Notes: generated by a model from the letters alone, not told the origin. A DNA stretch of 64,000 bases from Phlebotomus papatasi (GCF_024763615.1 NC_077223.1:82398627-82462626); one strand, 5' to 3'; shown: positions 21,101 through 32,283, counted from the first letter of the stretch. Numbers and translations are program-made.

Positions 21101-24100
21101 ACGATGCATGGGCAGATTCCCATGGTGACTCCGGCCACTAAGCAGGCCCTCAATCAATTTGAGAGTCAGCAGAAAACGCGCCCCAATCCACCGCCTTCGA
21201 ATGGCCCAAGGGGACCCCCATCGTCCATGGGAGGTCCTCCGCCCCATTCCGGAGGGCCCCCACCTGGTCATCAGCCGCGCATGATGAATCCCAATGGACC
21301 TCCGCACATCCGGGGCCCTCCGCAGTTCCAGGGCCAGAGAATGCCCGGCGGACCACCAGGGCAACCCGGTGGACCCGGAGGACCAAGAATGGAGGTAAGA
21401 TGCATGATTTCTTATCCATTTTATTCGTTTCTTTTATCATCCGGCACTTTTGGCATGTTTTTAGAAAAAAAAATAAATTAATCAAATTTGAAAAATTAAT
21501 TTATTGTAGAAACGTAATTTAAAATTTCTTTAGTCTTTCCCCATTTGTGAAAAATCTTTGCAGAGTAGTTGTTTATGAGTAAAATTTGAAAAATATATTG
21601 AAAGAATTGAATTTGTTAAGGTCACAGTAAAAAACTCAAGAAATATTTCTAAAAAATCAATATTTTTCAGAAACCATAAGATAATATTTGATTAAAATCT
21701 ATTGAAAAATATATTTTAAATAAATTTAAATTTAACAAATAAAAAATACGTAAAAGCTAAGTGCTGAGTACAAGAGTTTACAAAGAAAACATAATTTAAA
21801 AAATACATGCTGAATTATTCAAAACAAAAACAAAAAATTGAAAAAAATAAATAAATTATGTTCAAGTGCTCGAAAAATCTTTTAAAAAACTTAAAAATAT
21901 AAACGGCCAATGGTTCTGGAAAATCTTTCAGCAGAGTTTTTCTTTCTCAATTTTATTATCAAATAATAAATTGTATTTTTTTTATTTTGAAATTTTTAAA
22001 TAAAAAATAAAATATTAAAAATAATAATATTAAAGAGTATAATGATAATAAAAAAAGAATAACTAAAAATAACGAAAAAAAATTAATAATAAAAAAGAAT
22101 AACTTGTAAATTTAAAAAAAATATGATCTGCAATGAAGAATGTTGCAAGGATTCTATTTTAAAATTAGAAATTGAACATGCAAATACTCAGAAAACTTAA
22201 ACTAATTTTATTTAATACAAAGTGTGAAAGAAAAAGTATTGAAGACAGGAAGTGATTATTTATTCTTCGTCTTTTTATTTTATATAATTTGTTTTTTTTT
22301 TAATAGAAGTATTTTAGTATTGGTTTTTTTTATACATGATTATTAAAAAAAAAAACATTAAATTAGAAACCAGAAATGATATATCATTCATTTATTGCTT
22401 GAAAAAAAAAACTTAAACATTTTTTTTTTCGAAACTGCGGGTTCGGATATGAAAGTAAACAAGTATGAATATTTGAAACTCCATGAACAATACAATATAA
22501 AAATGGTTGGTGAAGCTTAAACTGAAACATGTAAAAAGGAAAACGAGGAAAAATTTAGCTAAAGGGTGTTATTTTCCGATTTGACAACGCAGCTTCCATT
22601 CATAAACAAATTTTCAGATAAGTTAAGTTAGTTTATTTATCAAACTAATTCTAGAGGACACTTCAGTCAATAATAGTTTCATTGCACTATAAAAAATTAT
22701 TACATAGTCCTGAATGTATTTATAAAGGATGAAATCGATTTTCAAAAAAAAAAAATCAAAAAACCATATTAGTTTGATCGAAACTCGAAGTCCGGAAACC
22801 GAATATTTGTTTTATAGAGGATTATAATTTGAAATTTCTGACACTCAGGAAAAGGTAAACTATAGTAAAGAGAGGTATAATCCCGATGCTTTTCATAGAG
22901 TGCGACTTTAACGCTTGTTTTTTTTACTTTTAAAACAATTTTGGAGGATCTTTTGAATTATTTATTTATCGGTTCAAATCGGTTGAGAACCGGTCAATGA
23001 TAAATTATGCGAAAGTACTTCTGAGGTATAGCATCTAAAAGTCGCGAGTTCCAGCATTTCGCAAAGCCTGGGACGCTTTGCCACCGTTTTTATTCGAAAT
23101 TCCGTGTGTCCGAAAATTCAAATTTCACTCTAGGGCCTCTTGTGTTAATCTGATAAACATCATGATATTTTAGTTAACTAGAACCACTAAATTTTAGCAG
23201 CGATTCTTTAAGGTCTCATATCGATTAACTTTGCGTTTATTAGATACAAAATGTTCAAGCTCAAATTATGTTTACTTTTATTTCTGACCCAAGAAAACTG
23301 CCTAATAAAATGCTTTATGTATAATTTTCTCCATTTGTATAACTAATATACGAATTAGAATGTGTTGCTGTAGTTGAAATGAATGTATAACATTGCTGAC
23401 TTTTCTGGCCAATTCAGATGCAAATGCACCAGGGAGGAAACCACATGAATCAACAACCGCAGGGGCCTCAAGGGCCACCAAGATTCCAGTCTCAGGGCCA
23501 ATGGAATGGACCACCGAGACCGTCTGGTCCACCACGTGGAGGCCCAATGCCTGGGGGACCATCTGGACCGCCCCAGCATCGACCAATGGTAATGATTTAG
23601 TTTCAAATTCAAGCCCAAAAGTGCCACATTTACTCATTTAACATTAAAGTTTGCTAGTCTTCGAAAAACAAAACAGAGGTCGTTTTGAGATATTCGATAT
23701 TGCAAGTTCGAAAATGATAGACTGTAGCGCCACTTGCGGTGACTATAAAAAGCTGTGATATTTAGAAAAGTTTGAACTTTTCAAGATTTTATTTATTTAC
23801 GCTTTTGATCATTGATTTTTAATAGAATGAAAGAAACTGTTAAATATCTGAATTGTTACGAAGATTCTTAATGCATGTAAAAGAATTTTAATATGTATTT
23901 TTTTATTAAATACATAGAAGATATTTGTTTTATAATAATTATAAAAAATTATAGTAATTTTTTCAATGTTTTAGAGAACAAAATGAACGCTAATAAAAAA
24001 AAAAAGATTTAACAATCAAAAGTTAAACTTATAACAAAATTTACGGAACAATGAAAAAAAATAAAATCGACATTTGAAAACAAAAAAAATATAGATATTA

Positions 24101-27055
24101 GTTTACTAAAAATCGAGAAACAATTTTTAAATTTTTATTTTTTTATATATATTTTTTTAATTTATGTTAAAATAATAAATAATTATTTTAAAAAATAAAA
24201 ATAAAAAGGCATAAAAAATTTTAGGTTAGTTTTTAAAAACTAAGCTTTGGAAATCCGAATTTTCCAATTTTTATTTATTTCTTTATTAAATTTTTATTTT
24301 TTAACTTCCTTTATGTTTAAAATGTCCCCGAAATACTTAAAAAAAGAAGAAATTAAAAAAAAAAAACATTTTAAAATAAAAAAAAAAACAAGTAAAAAAA
24401 TATTTTAATGAAACCTTTGTAGTTTCATTAAACAAGTTTCCTAAGCACAAAACTTCCTTTGCAGTTCCAGGGAGGTCCTGGAGGCCCACCACGCGGAGTG
24501 CGTCCGGATTGGAATAGGCCTCCGATGCACGGAGGTTTTCCTGGTCAGGGACCACCTCAGGGCCATCCACAGGGTCCGCCTCACATGCAGGGACCCCCTC
24601 GTGGTCCTCCGTCTCAGCAAATGGTAGGTCCTCCGCATGCACCACATCCACAGCCGGCTCCTCATGTCAATCCGGCCTTCTTCAATCAGAGCGGCGGCCC
24701 CGGAGCCCCTCAGCACGCCCCCATTGGACCTCCACACGGAGGACCACAGCAGAGTATGCAGCCTCATCCGCAGCCACACTTTGGCCAGGGAGCCCCACGG
24801 GGACCCTGGCCAGGAGCCCCAGGGAAGCCCGTGGGGCCACCATTCCCCGATCAGGGCATTCCCACACCTCAAGTCAGCGAGGCTGAATTTGAGGAGATTA
24901 TGGCGAGGAATAGGACAGTGAGCAGTTCAGCAATTGCCAGGGCAGTGTCAGATGCCGCAGCTGGGGAATACTCGTCAGCTATTGAGACCCTGGTGACGGC
25001 CATTTCGCTGATTAAACAATCGAAAGTGGCTCAGGATGAACGCTGCAAGATCCTCATCAGTTCCCTGCAGGACACTCTGCATGGCATCGAGACCAAGAGC
25101 TACAGTCGAAGGGAGAGATCTCGGTCACGGGATCGATCCCATCGACGAGCTCGACGTGAGAGATCGACTTCGCGGTACCGCGAAAGATCTCGCGAAAGGG
25201 ATCGTGACCGTGATCGCGAGAGGGATAGGGATCGTGAAGGGTAAGTAATTTACATTCTTGGCATTTATTTTTAATTTTTCAGAATTTTATCTGCTTTTTT
25301 GGGTTACCTACTTTGACTTTTTGTTTATATTAAGCAATGCCCTTGAACCTTCCCTAATACCAGCTTTTCAAGGTTAAGTGTTTAAAAGCTATTAAAGGGG
25401 TTTATTTCTCAACCGATTGACGTAAGTTTGGACTCATTTCAAAGGTCTTTGAATTCCTGACAGGTCTAAATCAATTTCAAACGTTTATGTAGCAGTTAAA
25501 GATCGATTATCTGAAAAAGAGATGGCAAAGCGTCCCAGCTTTGCGGAATGCTCGAACTCACGAGATAGAGCTCACTGTGAAATAGTATTTTGCATGATCT
25601 TTTGGTATCACTGATCTAGTAGAGTTCAAATTCATTCATAAATCACAAAAGCATTTGAAAATAAAAAAAACGGAACTTAACCGGTTCATTACCGATGAAG
25701 ACCGATGCAGCCAGGTTCGAAATTGCAATATCTTTCCAAAAAATCCAAATTTAACCAAATCGGTTGAAAAATGAGCCTTCCAAAGTGGTTGGTTTTTGAC
25801 CTTGAATAATTCAAAATGGCGAATTTTCCGTTCATAGGTATGTTTGGGCGAAATATTCGCCTGGACTAGTTCTAAAGCATGTCCAAAAATCAATGAAAAA
25901 GCTTGGGCCAATTTTGAGAAAAATAGGAAAAAACAATATTTTTAGGGAAAATTAATTATTGGGGATGTAAAATTATTCAAAAATCTGTACATAACTGGTT
26001 TATTACCGATGAAAACCGATACAACCGGATTCTAAATTGCAGTACCTTTCCAAGAAATCCAAATTTAACCAAATCGGTTGAAAAATGAGCCTTCCAAAGT
26101 AGATGACATTTGACTTCAATAATTTAAAATGGGGAATTTTCCGGTCATAGGTATGTTTGGGCGAAATGTTCGCCTGAACTAGTTCTAAAGCATGTCCAAA
26201 AATCATTGATAAAGCTTGGGCCAATCTTTTGCAAAATTAGAAACACCTCATTTTTGACCTATTTTTGGGGGATAGGGAACGTATGAAAGGGGAGGAGGGA
26301 AAAATAAAGAGGTTGGGTACGAGATAATGTCATTTGAGGAGGGGTCATCGAAGACCGGAAGTTAATATCTCTTACCGTTTAAGCTCCAGAGGAGTGACAA
26401 GTTGAAAAAAAAGTCGATTAGGTATATAACTGCTTTCTCTTTAAGTTCGAGCAATAAAAGAGGAAAGCCTGATTGCGATAACGTCCACCGCTAGCTTAAT
26501 CCTAATAATCAACATCCATTCTAAACTAGAAGATCAAAATCTCTTTCTCGTCAAAATCTCAGCTGAATCCCTGAATTGAAACCCTTGGTCGAAGTTTTTA
26601 ATTGGACCTTACCTTGGATTATCGAGGTTCTTGTGAAATGTATAGGTCAAATCCTTTCTTTCTAATTGAGATAAAAGGAAGGTTTACTTAGAAAACTTTT
26701 TTTTTTGTTGGACTAGACGCTACCACAGCGAGAGCAGCAGCTACAGAGAAAGCACTCGAGAGGGACGCGATAGATCCAGGAGCCGTGATCGAGGAGGCGG
26801 CAGCGGCGGAGATGGTGGCGCAAGTGTCGAGCATTACAGAGAGGAAAGGTAGGTCATAGCCTGGTATTTTTGGTGTTTGAGAGAGGAAGAGATTTTCAGG
26901 AAAGAATTGTATTTGGTAGCCGTTCGCGTCCGAGGAAATCATCGGAAATTGGAGGGACTGAACCCAAGTACTATGCTGATCCGAGCCGCGATAGGGATCG
27001 GATGCGCGATTTAGAGAGAGCACGAGATCGTGATGAACATCGTTCGCGTCACTAA
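15166..27055 (+). CDS. Cpsf6: cleavage and polyadenylation specificity factor subunit 6 (CFIm68)
   Basis: Larger subunit of cleavage factor Im. With NUDT21/CFIm25 it binds UGUA elements in nascent pre-mRNA in the nucleus and steers poly(A)-site choice. Segments: 15166-15225, 15301-15519, 20930-21394, 23418-23588, 24465-25240, 26717-26848, 26905-27055 (last acceptor uncertain). Together they give 1,974 nt and about 657 aa, longer than the human 551 aa and near the fly length as I recall it. The N-terminal motif VDLYDDV is at about residues 28-34. The RRM (about 84-163) has RNP2 LYIGNL at 86-91 and RNP1 around GQSKGFCVI at 124-132. A Pro/Gly-rich middle (about 175-440) includes APHVNPAFF at 370-378. 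A conserved block from SEAEFEEIM (443) to SLQDTLHGIE (514) precedes an Arg-Ser/Arg-Asp tail from 518. All junctions are GT-AG; introns 3-7 obey phase with no stop. Confidence 0.93.
15226..15300 (+). other. Cpsf6: 75-nt in-frame first intron of Cpsf6 (possible exitron)
   Basis: Bounded by CAAAAG/GTGAAG and TGTGTGGTTTGCAG/GATG. Removal gives DYNQK-DDFGGDGVDLYDDV, which matches the spacing of CPSF6 relatives; retention inserts 25 residues between these blocks. The segment is phase 0, divisible by three and free of stops, so both forms are translatable. Confidence 0.75.
15520..16738 (+). other. 5' part of Cpsf6 intron 2
   Basis: AT-rich intronic sequence after the donor GGGTAAAT at 15520. No repeat with clear ends and no coding signal found. 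Confidence 0.5.
16739..17122. mobile_element. TA-flanked MITE (GGGGAGACTACACGG)
   Basis: The left end TA-GGGGAGACTACACGGTGACG and right end (reverse complement) GGGGAGACCGGGTAAG-TA form short inverted repeats, with a TA target duplication. The 380-bp interior contains no ORF. TA duplication fits the Tc1/mariner-pogo superfamily. Confidence 0.65.
17255..17428. mobile_element. MITE family J, copy 2 (inverted)
   Basis: Begins GAAGGTCTCAAAAATCTTAA and ends TTTAGGTCTGAAGCCCGTATTA, the reverse orientation of 5011-5220. Its first TIR is truncated. Confidence 0.6.
17500..17870. mobile_element. piggyBac-like element G, 5'-truncated copy
   Basis: Matches 34402-34926 from the GTATGAACGATAG..GCAAAA block to the end CCAATCGTCCTTAAAGGGTTAA. 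The left TTAA end is missing. Confidence 0.6.
18869..19809. repeat. long near-perfect inverted repeat in Cpsf6 intron 2 (hairpin candidate)
   Basis: The arms at about 18869-19242 and 19437-19809 are reverse complements with only about four differences in 370 bases by eye, separated by a loop of about 195 bp. Each arm contains the same open frame, on the minus strand in the left arm (ATG at 19047) and on the plus strand in the right (ATG at 19631). It starts MVLDDHDLPIANYIYQILKA and runs about 60 residues before the arm ends. I do not recognise this peptide. The structure could be a recent foldback insertion or a hairpin-RNA locus producing endo-siRNAs; transcription through Cpsf6 would place both arms in one RNA. 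Confidence 0.9.
20065..20322. mobile_element. long-TIR MITE family E, copy 1
   Basis: Outer ends GGTGCTATTCAAAGGGAAAA and (reverse complement) GGTCCTATTCCAATGAAAAA. The inner arms carry TCAAGTGCTTCTGCATTATC and its complement. Both arms continue towards the centre with CTGTCTCGACTGT. Other copies are at 33901-34100, 34131-34385, 34927-36106 (interrupted) and half at 41035-41162. Confidence 0.8.
20330..20929 (+). other. 3' end of Cpsf6 intron 2
   Basis: Very AT-rich; ends with the acceptor TATTTCTTTGCAG at 20929. No feature beyond the splice site. Confidence 0.55.
21395..23417 (+). other. Cpsf6 intron 3
   Basis: The donor is GAG/GTAAGA and the acceptor is GGCCAATTCAG. It is mostly A/T-rich low-complexity sequence. 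A family T fragment lies at about 22965-23105 (TCGGTTGAGAACCGGTCAAT, then CGCGAGTTCCAGCATTTCGC followed by AAAGCCTGGGACG). Confidence 0.55.
23589..24464 (+). other. Cpsf6 intron 4
   Basis: 876 nt from CAATG/GTAATG to TTCCTTTGCAG. Almost entirely A/T homopolymer-rich; nothing else identifiable. Confidence 0.6.
25241..26716 (+). other. Cpsf6 intron 5 with repeat family T
   Basis: Donor GAAGG/GTAAGT, acceptor TTGTTGGACTAG. It contains the tandem duplication described at 25680-26235, and flanking T-family blocks such as AGCTTTGCGGAATGCTCGAA near 25537 and CATCGAAGACCGGAAGTTAA near 26346. Confidence 0.6.
25680..26235. repeat. two direct copies of a ~245-bp family T segment
   Basis: Copy one is about 25680-25925 and copy two about 25985-26235. 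Both contain TTAACCAAATCGGTTGAAAA, ATGAGCCTTCCAAAGT and TAGTTCTAAAGCATGTCCAA. They are separated by ~60 bp and diverged at many sites, so the duplication is not recent. Confidence 0.8.
26849..26904 (+). other. Cpsf6: last Cpsf6 intron, ambiguous acceptor
   Basis: The donor GAAAG/GTAGGT at 26849 is strong. The best-looking acceptor, GATTTTCAG ending at 26899, would shift the frame and end at TAG 27012-27014. Acceptors ending at 26904 (GGAAAG) or 26889 keep the Arg/Asp-rich tail in frame to TAA at 27053-27055. Reading through the donor gives an immediate TAG at 26850. Confidence 0.5.
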
Positions 27056-28380
27056 ATATTATTCACAGTTTTTTTTTCTCCATGATTCAAGAGAGATGAT
27101 CATTGAAAATTCTATCTGCCCCCCATTCAACTATTTAGTCTGTATTGCTGTATTATCATAGGAAGAAAAAAAATAATAATGTCCTTTGGGGCTACTGCAG
27201 CAGGATGTGGAAGATTCTGTGAGAGAGATCACTGAGATATTTTCCAGAGGAGAGAAAGGAGGATTTTGAGAGCAAGAAAAGGCGAATCCTTGATGATTTA
27301 AAAGGATTGAACTTCAGCAGTAGTTGACAGAGGAATTAATAGATGTTCGAAGAATGAAGTTTTGAAGAAAGGAAACTACTACTAATTTAAAAAAAAATAT
27401 TAACAAGAAAAGGAATGAAGAGGAGATTGAAGAAGAGTACTTCAGCGATGGACGCCGTGGGATGACAAAGAAGAATGTATTGAAGAAAAAAAAAAGAAAA
27501 TCAATTAATATTTAGAAGTAAAAATGTATGTGAAAAAACCTTCAAAAATTGTATTTTTGTATTTATTTCCTATTTATTTTATTTATTCTCTGAACAATTG
27601 TACAAAATATTAAGCACTTTTCTCAAGTGCTCAATGTAGATAGAAAATGTTTTCTACTGATTTTCCTTTGGGAAAAGAGGAAAAATCTCGAGAGGAAAAT
27701 TTTTGACAAAAGAAAATATCAATTTGGCTGTGAAAAAAAAATATCTTCTCAAAGTTCTCACTGTACTGTAGCAAATTCTTTTTAATTTATTGTACAAATT
27801 TTTATAATATTTTTTTTTCTATTTTCTTTTAAATTCAAGACTGATCTTTTATGAAAAAAAATAATAATTTCTTTTCTTAAAAGAAATGAAAATAATTGTG
27901 ATCTGTATCAGATCAAAATCACCATTTTTTAAATGCTTTTATTCTGTATTTAATCTTTTCTAATTTGAAAAAAAAATCTAGATATTAAGATTAAAAAAAA
28001 CAAAGAATTGATAAAAAAAAAGAATCCTTGCGAAATGTTGCAAAAATGAGTCAATTGAAAAAGAAAATTCACAACTGAGTGAATTATTTTTGTCAGACTG
28101 TGGCAAAAAACACTGGAAAATTGCTTAAGAAAATTGTCCTATTTTTTCAACAATTTCACGCAGCACCATTAAATGGATGATTGCTGTTCAAAAAAAAAGA
28201 CAACAAAAAAATGTTATAACATTCTTTTATTTATTTTTACACTCTAACAAATTGTACTGATTTTTTATGTGAAGATACACGCTGTGAAACCGAAGTAAGT
28301 ATTTAAATATAAGAAATAATTTATGTAAATATTAATTTTTATATCATAGTGTCTAGAAATTTAATTTAATGGGGAATAAA
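27056..28380 (+). terminator. Cpsf6: Cpsf6 3' UTR ending at an AATAAA signal
   Basis: Follows the stop at 27053-27055. The first clear AATAAA is at 28375-28380; a weaker ATTAAA lies at 28169-28174. The stretch is A-rich and shows no ORF. A 3' UTR of about 1.3 kb is inferred, and cleavage could be earlier at the variant signal. Confidence 0.45.
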
Positions 28381-28564
28381 ATATAATTGTTTAATCAGGA
28401 TTCAATAGAAAAATCAAGATAATTTTTATCTGATCTTTGAATTTGTAAATTATAAGAATTTTTTAAAATGGTTTTTTTCTCAATTTTTATTTAAATTGCA
28501 TAGATAAATGGATAAAGGGATAAATTTTTAAAGTAAAAAAAAATGTATTATTGAAAATGGATTT

Positions 28565-28640
28565 GACGGGGATTCGAACTCATGACGTTACAATAAGGCA
28601 TCCTTGACTAATCTACTGCACCACTGTCATTTACGCGGCT
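28565..28640 (-). repeat. tRNA-like relic (SINE head)
   Basis: On the minus strand TGGTGCAGTAG fits an A box and GAGTTCGAATCCCC fits a B box, with plausible spacing. The T-arm and acceptor stems do not pair, so this is a SINE head or tRNA pseudogene rather than a tRNA gene. Confidence 0.4.
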
Positions 28641-28749
28641 AAGTGAAAACTTTCTTATCCTGTTTTTCTCTCAAGATGTTTTTGGGTAAATTTATTATCA
28701 TAAAAAAAATAGCACTTTTGGAACTCGGATTTTATTTTCTATTCGGAAT

Positions 28750-29160
28750 TTAATAGCTCCGGCAGACCTTTTGGAAAAGTTCATGTAATCAAAATCTGCA
28801 TCCCTTTCTTATGCCTTAGACACACTTACGACTTAAGCCGAGAGACGACTTAGTGGAAAATAATGGAAATGTACTTTAATCATTATTTCGAATATAATTA
28901 CGCTAAGCCGTCTATCGGCTAATCCTCAGGTCTTTCGAGGGCCTTATACGTTTTGCTTATGTCTATCTCATTCTTTCGCACTTCAAATTCGATTGAGCTA
29001 ATTTAAATTTGTTGTGATGTTTGAAAAAAGAAGAAGAGTGCGAAAGAATGAATGAAATAGACGAAATGGACATGCAAAGCGTGTGAGAAAGAAAGTGATT
29101 TGAATTTCGATTTCATGAAATTTTCCTGATCTAAAAGGTCAAGCCATAAATATACCAAGT
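28750..29160. mobile_element. MITE family L, copy interrupted by family K
   Basis: The left arm (TAGCTCCGGCAGACCTTTTG, ending near CCCTTTCTTATGCC) and the right side (CGTTTTGCTTATGTCTATCTC onward to CTGATCTAAAAGGTCAAGCC) match the intact copy at 29817-30069. A family K MITE sits between them at 28805-28945. Confidence 0.6.
28805..28945. mobile_element. MITE family K, copy 3, nested in L
   Basis: ACTTACGACTTAAGCCGAGA...TAAGCCGTCTATCGGCTAAT. The flanks are the two halves of a family L element. Confidence 0.6.
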
Positions 29161-29571
29161 TGAATAATTTATTTGAATCTGATTGGGTACTGATAACCGA
29201 CGTCAAAATTTGAAATACAAAAAGGGCATTTGAGTGAAAAACTGTGACAATTAAGATAAATTTATGTTTAAGAGCAAAATTACGTTCATTGTTAAGTGTA
29301 GAAAATTATTAGTCGAGACACATTCTGCACGGATATTTCTAGTGACTTCTCAAAATCTATTTAACCTATTTAAATTTCCTTCATTTTTTCTCTGTATGAT
29401 TTCTGTTTAATTCTTTTCCAAAAAAAATTATATTCACTGAAGATTATTCAGGAATTATAATTGTAATTTTTGGTATGTGTCTCGACTAATTGGTAATATT
29501 ATTCACTCGCCTTATGAAAAATGTTTAGCATCTTTAGCACTTGCCTGAGAACCGTTTCGCGAAACCTAATA

Positions 29572-30154
29572 CAGTAGAGTCCCTCAAATCTGAATCTCTC
29601 AAATTCGAACGACGTTTGGATTCAAAATGCCAATTGAGGGGTTATGTTAAAATATTCGTATTCTGAATGAATGAAAATCATATTTATGTGTTTCTTCCTG
29701 AATGTTTATGCATTATGATCGTATAAAATGAAAAGGAAGTATGTTACCACTAAGACTTGTGAGAAAGTACGGGGATCTGATTCAAAGTACATTTTAATCT
29801 AACATAAATTTCATTATGGCTCCGGCACAGAGGATCAGGAAAATTTCGTAAAGTCGAAATTCGAATCTCTTCTCAAAAAATTTGCATAAGTCTGTTCCAC
29901 TCTTTCGGTCTCAAAATTGGACTGAACTAAATTAAATTTGGTGTGATGTTCAAAAGAAGAAGAAGAGTGCGAAAGAATAGGATAGACTTATGCAAACAAT
30001 TTTAGATGGAAAAGAATGTGAATTTCGATTTCATGAAATTTTACTGATCTAAAAAGTGTGCCGGAGCCATTAGTTTTGAAAAATTCGTTCGAATTTGGAA
30101 GGTGAGAAATGTCAAAAATACCACCCGAGCGTTCGAATTTAGAAAACTCTACTG
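29572..30154. mobile_element. TA-flanked MITE family M interrupted by family L
   Basis: The left end is TA-CAGTAGAGTCCCTCAAATC and the right end is GTTCGAATTTAGAAAACTCT-ACTG-TA. A second inverted block, CTCAAATTCGAACGAC / GAGCGTTCGAATTTAG, lies inside each end. A 253-bp family L element occupies 29817-30069. Confidence 0.75.
29817..30069. mobile_element. MITE family L, intact copy nested in M
   Basis: Inverted ends TGGCTCCGGCAC... and ...GTGTGCCGGAGCCA. The arms contain GTCTGTTCCACTCTTTCGG and its complement GCGAAAGAATAGGATAGAC. The palindrome spans nearly the whole element. Confidence 0.75.
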
Positions 30155-30567
30155 TATTTTCAGAAATTTGATTTCATTCAAGATTTGAATAGCCGTCTAG
30201 GTTATGTTCAGCGTAACACCAGATTGGTAATTTCAATTTCAATAACTCGGAAACAAGAAAATTGAATTGACCGTTTAATTAAAAGAAAATATATCATTCT
30301 ACTTGCGTAATAGCCTGCTTTCCAAAAATGAAAAAAAATAAATAAATAGAAGGCAGCAAAAGCTGAAATTGTGAGAAAAAACTTAGGCTATGTCATATAT
30401 TTGCAATAAAATTTACACTCACTTTGTACTACTTATTTTACAAATGTGCAATATTTTCCTACACAGGTTAAAAAATATTAAAATCCAACCAGAAGTCCTA
30501 TTAAAGATTGAAATTAATTAATGCATTTTTTCGGAAAATTTGACATTATGAAAAAGTAAGAGCTATA

Positions 30568-30995
30568 GCGTAAGTGTGCCAAATTCCGGCCAGCTTGCAA
30601 TTTCGGCCAACTTTTTTGTTCCTCGAAGTTACATGAACTTTTAGATTTTACGTACTCTAGAGATTATACAATGCAAAAGAATAACAAAAAATGTAGCTCT
30701 GACAAACGAGATGACGTGAAAAAGACATTTGAAAAATTCCCGATGGGCAAAGAACTATGAGAATGAAGGTGGCCGAAATAGGGCACCAAGGCTATGTCTA
30801 CATTTTTATTCATTTTAAAATGTATTAAGAATGATTTTCAGAGTAAATAAAGACGATAAACTGTCTACAAGGTTCTAAGCAGCACTACTTAAGTAGAAGG
30901 AATAAAAAAATCAATTTCTATTAAAGATATTACATTTCAAACTTGAAACTTTGGCGCTTGCATGCAATTATGCCGAAATTTGGCACACTTACCCT
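30568..30995. mobile_element. MITE family D, short copy
   Basis: The left end GTAAGTGTGCCAAATTCCGG and right end TGCCGAAATTTGGCACACTT-ACCC are inverted. The interior is collinear with the longer copy at 46336-47117 but lacks its transposase-like segment. Confidence 0.75.
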
Positions 30996-31140
30996 AAAGA
31001 GTCTCCCAAGAAGTTTGAAAATAATCATTTCTACCGTTTATATACTTAATTTATAGTAGCCCTTTTTGGCCCTATAACCTATATTAAGTAAAATTTGGAA
31101 TTTTAACGGACAACCCAATTTAAAGTTCGTCGGAAAACTA

Positions 31141-31575
31141 CACTCAGTCCCGGTATTATTCACTTCGAGATTATGCACCTGACGAGATTATGCACATACA
31201 ATTATGCAAGTTTGCCTACTATTAGGAGTCAATTTATGAAACCATTTTTGAAATGCGCCTGAATGTATACTATTTTGTGACGCGGGAAATTTGAAAACAC
31301 TGTGCTTCTTTTTCAGAATAAAACTTTAATTTCTTTTATTAAGGAAAAAATTTTAAATATTCTAACTATTTATTGAAGAACTCTGGCCAAAGAGTACCGT
31401 TTCTTATGATGAATTTCTTTTAAGCTGTTGAATCTTTTTACTCTGACAACTTTTACTCCGCGCGAAGTTTGTTCTACGCGTGTTTGTTTTGGGTATGCAA
31501 ATTTTCTCGATGCATAATGCCATTTCGCGCGTTTTTTTCGGTCCCGAAAATGTGCATAATCCCGGGACTTGAGTG
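31141..31575. mobile_element. TA-flanked MITE family B, copy 1
   Basis: The left end is TA-CACTCAGTCCCGGTATTA and the right end (reverse complement) is CACTCAAGTCCCGGGATTAT. An internal block, TTTCGCGCGTTTTTTTCGGT, is shared with 48326-49041, which lies in the opposite orientation. Confidence 0.8.
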
Positions 31576-32280
31576 TACTTTCTTAAAACTTGACGAAAAG
31601 TTAATTTACATTTAATTTTAAAGAACTCAAAAATCTATAATTACTAAATTATTGAAATTATTTCTATCATTGAACTATCAAAGATCAAACTTCCAAATTG
31701 GATTGTCCGGGGTCCGGGGTTCTAAATTTACTCTCTCTAGAGATATTATAAATATTAGTTTTTAAGGAAATGGATATTAAGCAAAATATTTTATTTCTTG
31801 AATTTATATTTAAATTTATTAGATAGTTTTTAATAAATTTTGAAACATTATGCTAATTTTATAAATTTTTGTTTACATCAATAGTGCAAACTGACATATT
31901 AATCACTTTTAAGTAGACACGAGAACAGGTTTTTTTTATTAAAAGCGAAAAAATTGGAAAAACGTACTTATATAATAATGAAATAATAAGATTTTTCGCG
32001 AATATCTTTATTCTAGGTTAGATAGAATTTGTAAAAAAGAACTTGTGCTAAAATCAATTTTATTTGTAAATTTCTATTAATGTATCCTGTAAAAGTGCAA
32101 GATACTTTTATTTTGTTTTTTTTTTAACTATTATTTTCACAAGTAATAATATGAGATAAAAGATAAAGCATAAAAAATCCTTTTTCCTTGATCCCAAAAG
32201 TGACCGTTATTTTCTAAACAAAATTCGAATCAAATTGCGTGAAAGGCGCAAAAGGTTTTCCATCCCTGAGTAAGCTGTTC
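31576..32280. other. AT-rich upstream region of the 33.3-kb gene
   Basis: No coding sequence. Proximal promoter of the following gene by position; no TATA box at a plausible distance from the proposed initiator. Confidence 0.4.
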
Positions 32281-32283
32281 TTC

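Noticed and set aside
23302..24872. Several minus-strand frames of 60-143 aa opposite Cpsf6 exons
   Set aside because: They mirror the Pro/Gly-rich coding sequence, whose composition keeps the other frames open.
28565..28640. A tRNA gene on the minus strand
   Set aside because: A- and B-box-like motifs are present, but neither the T-arm nor the acceptor stem pairs.
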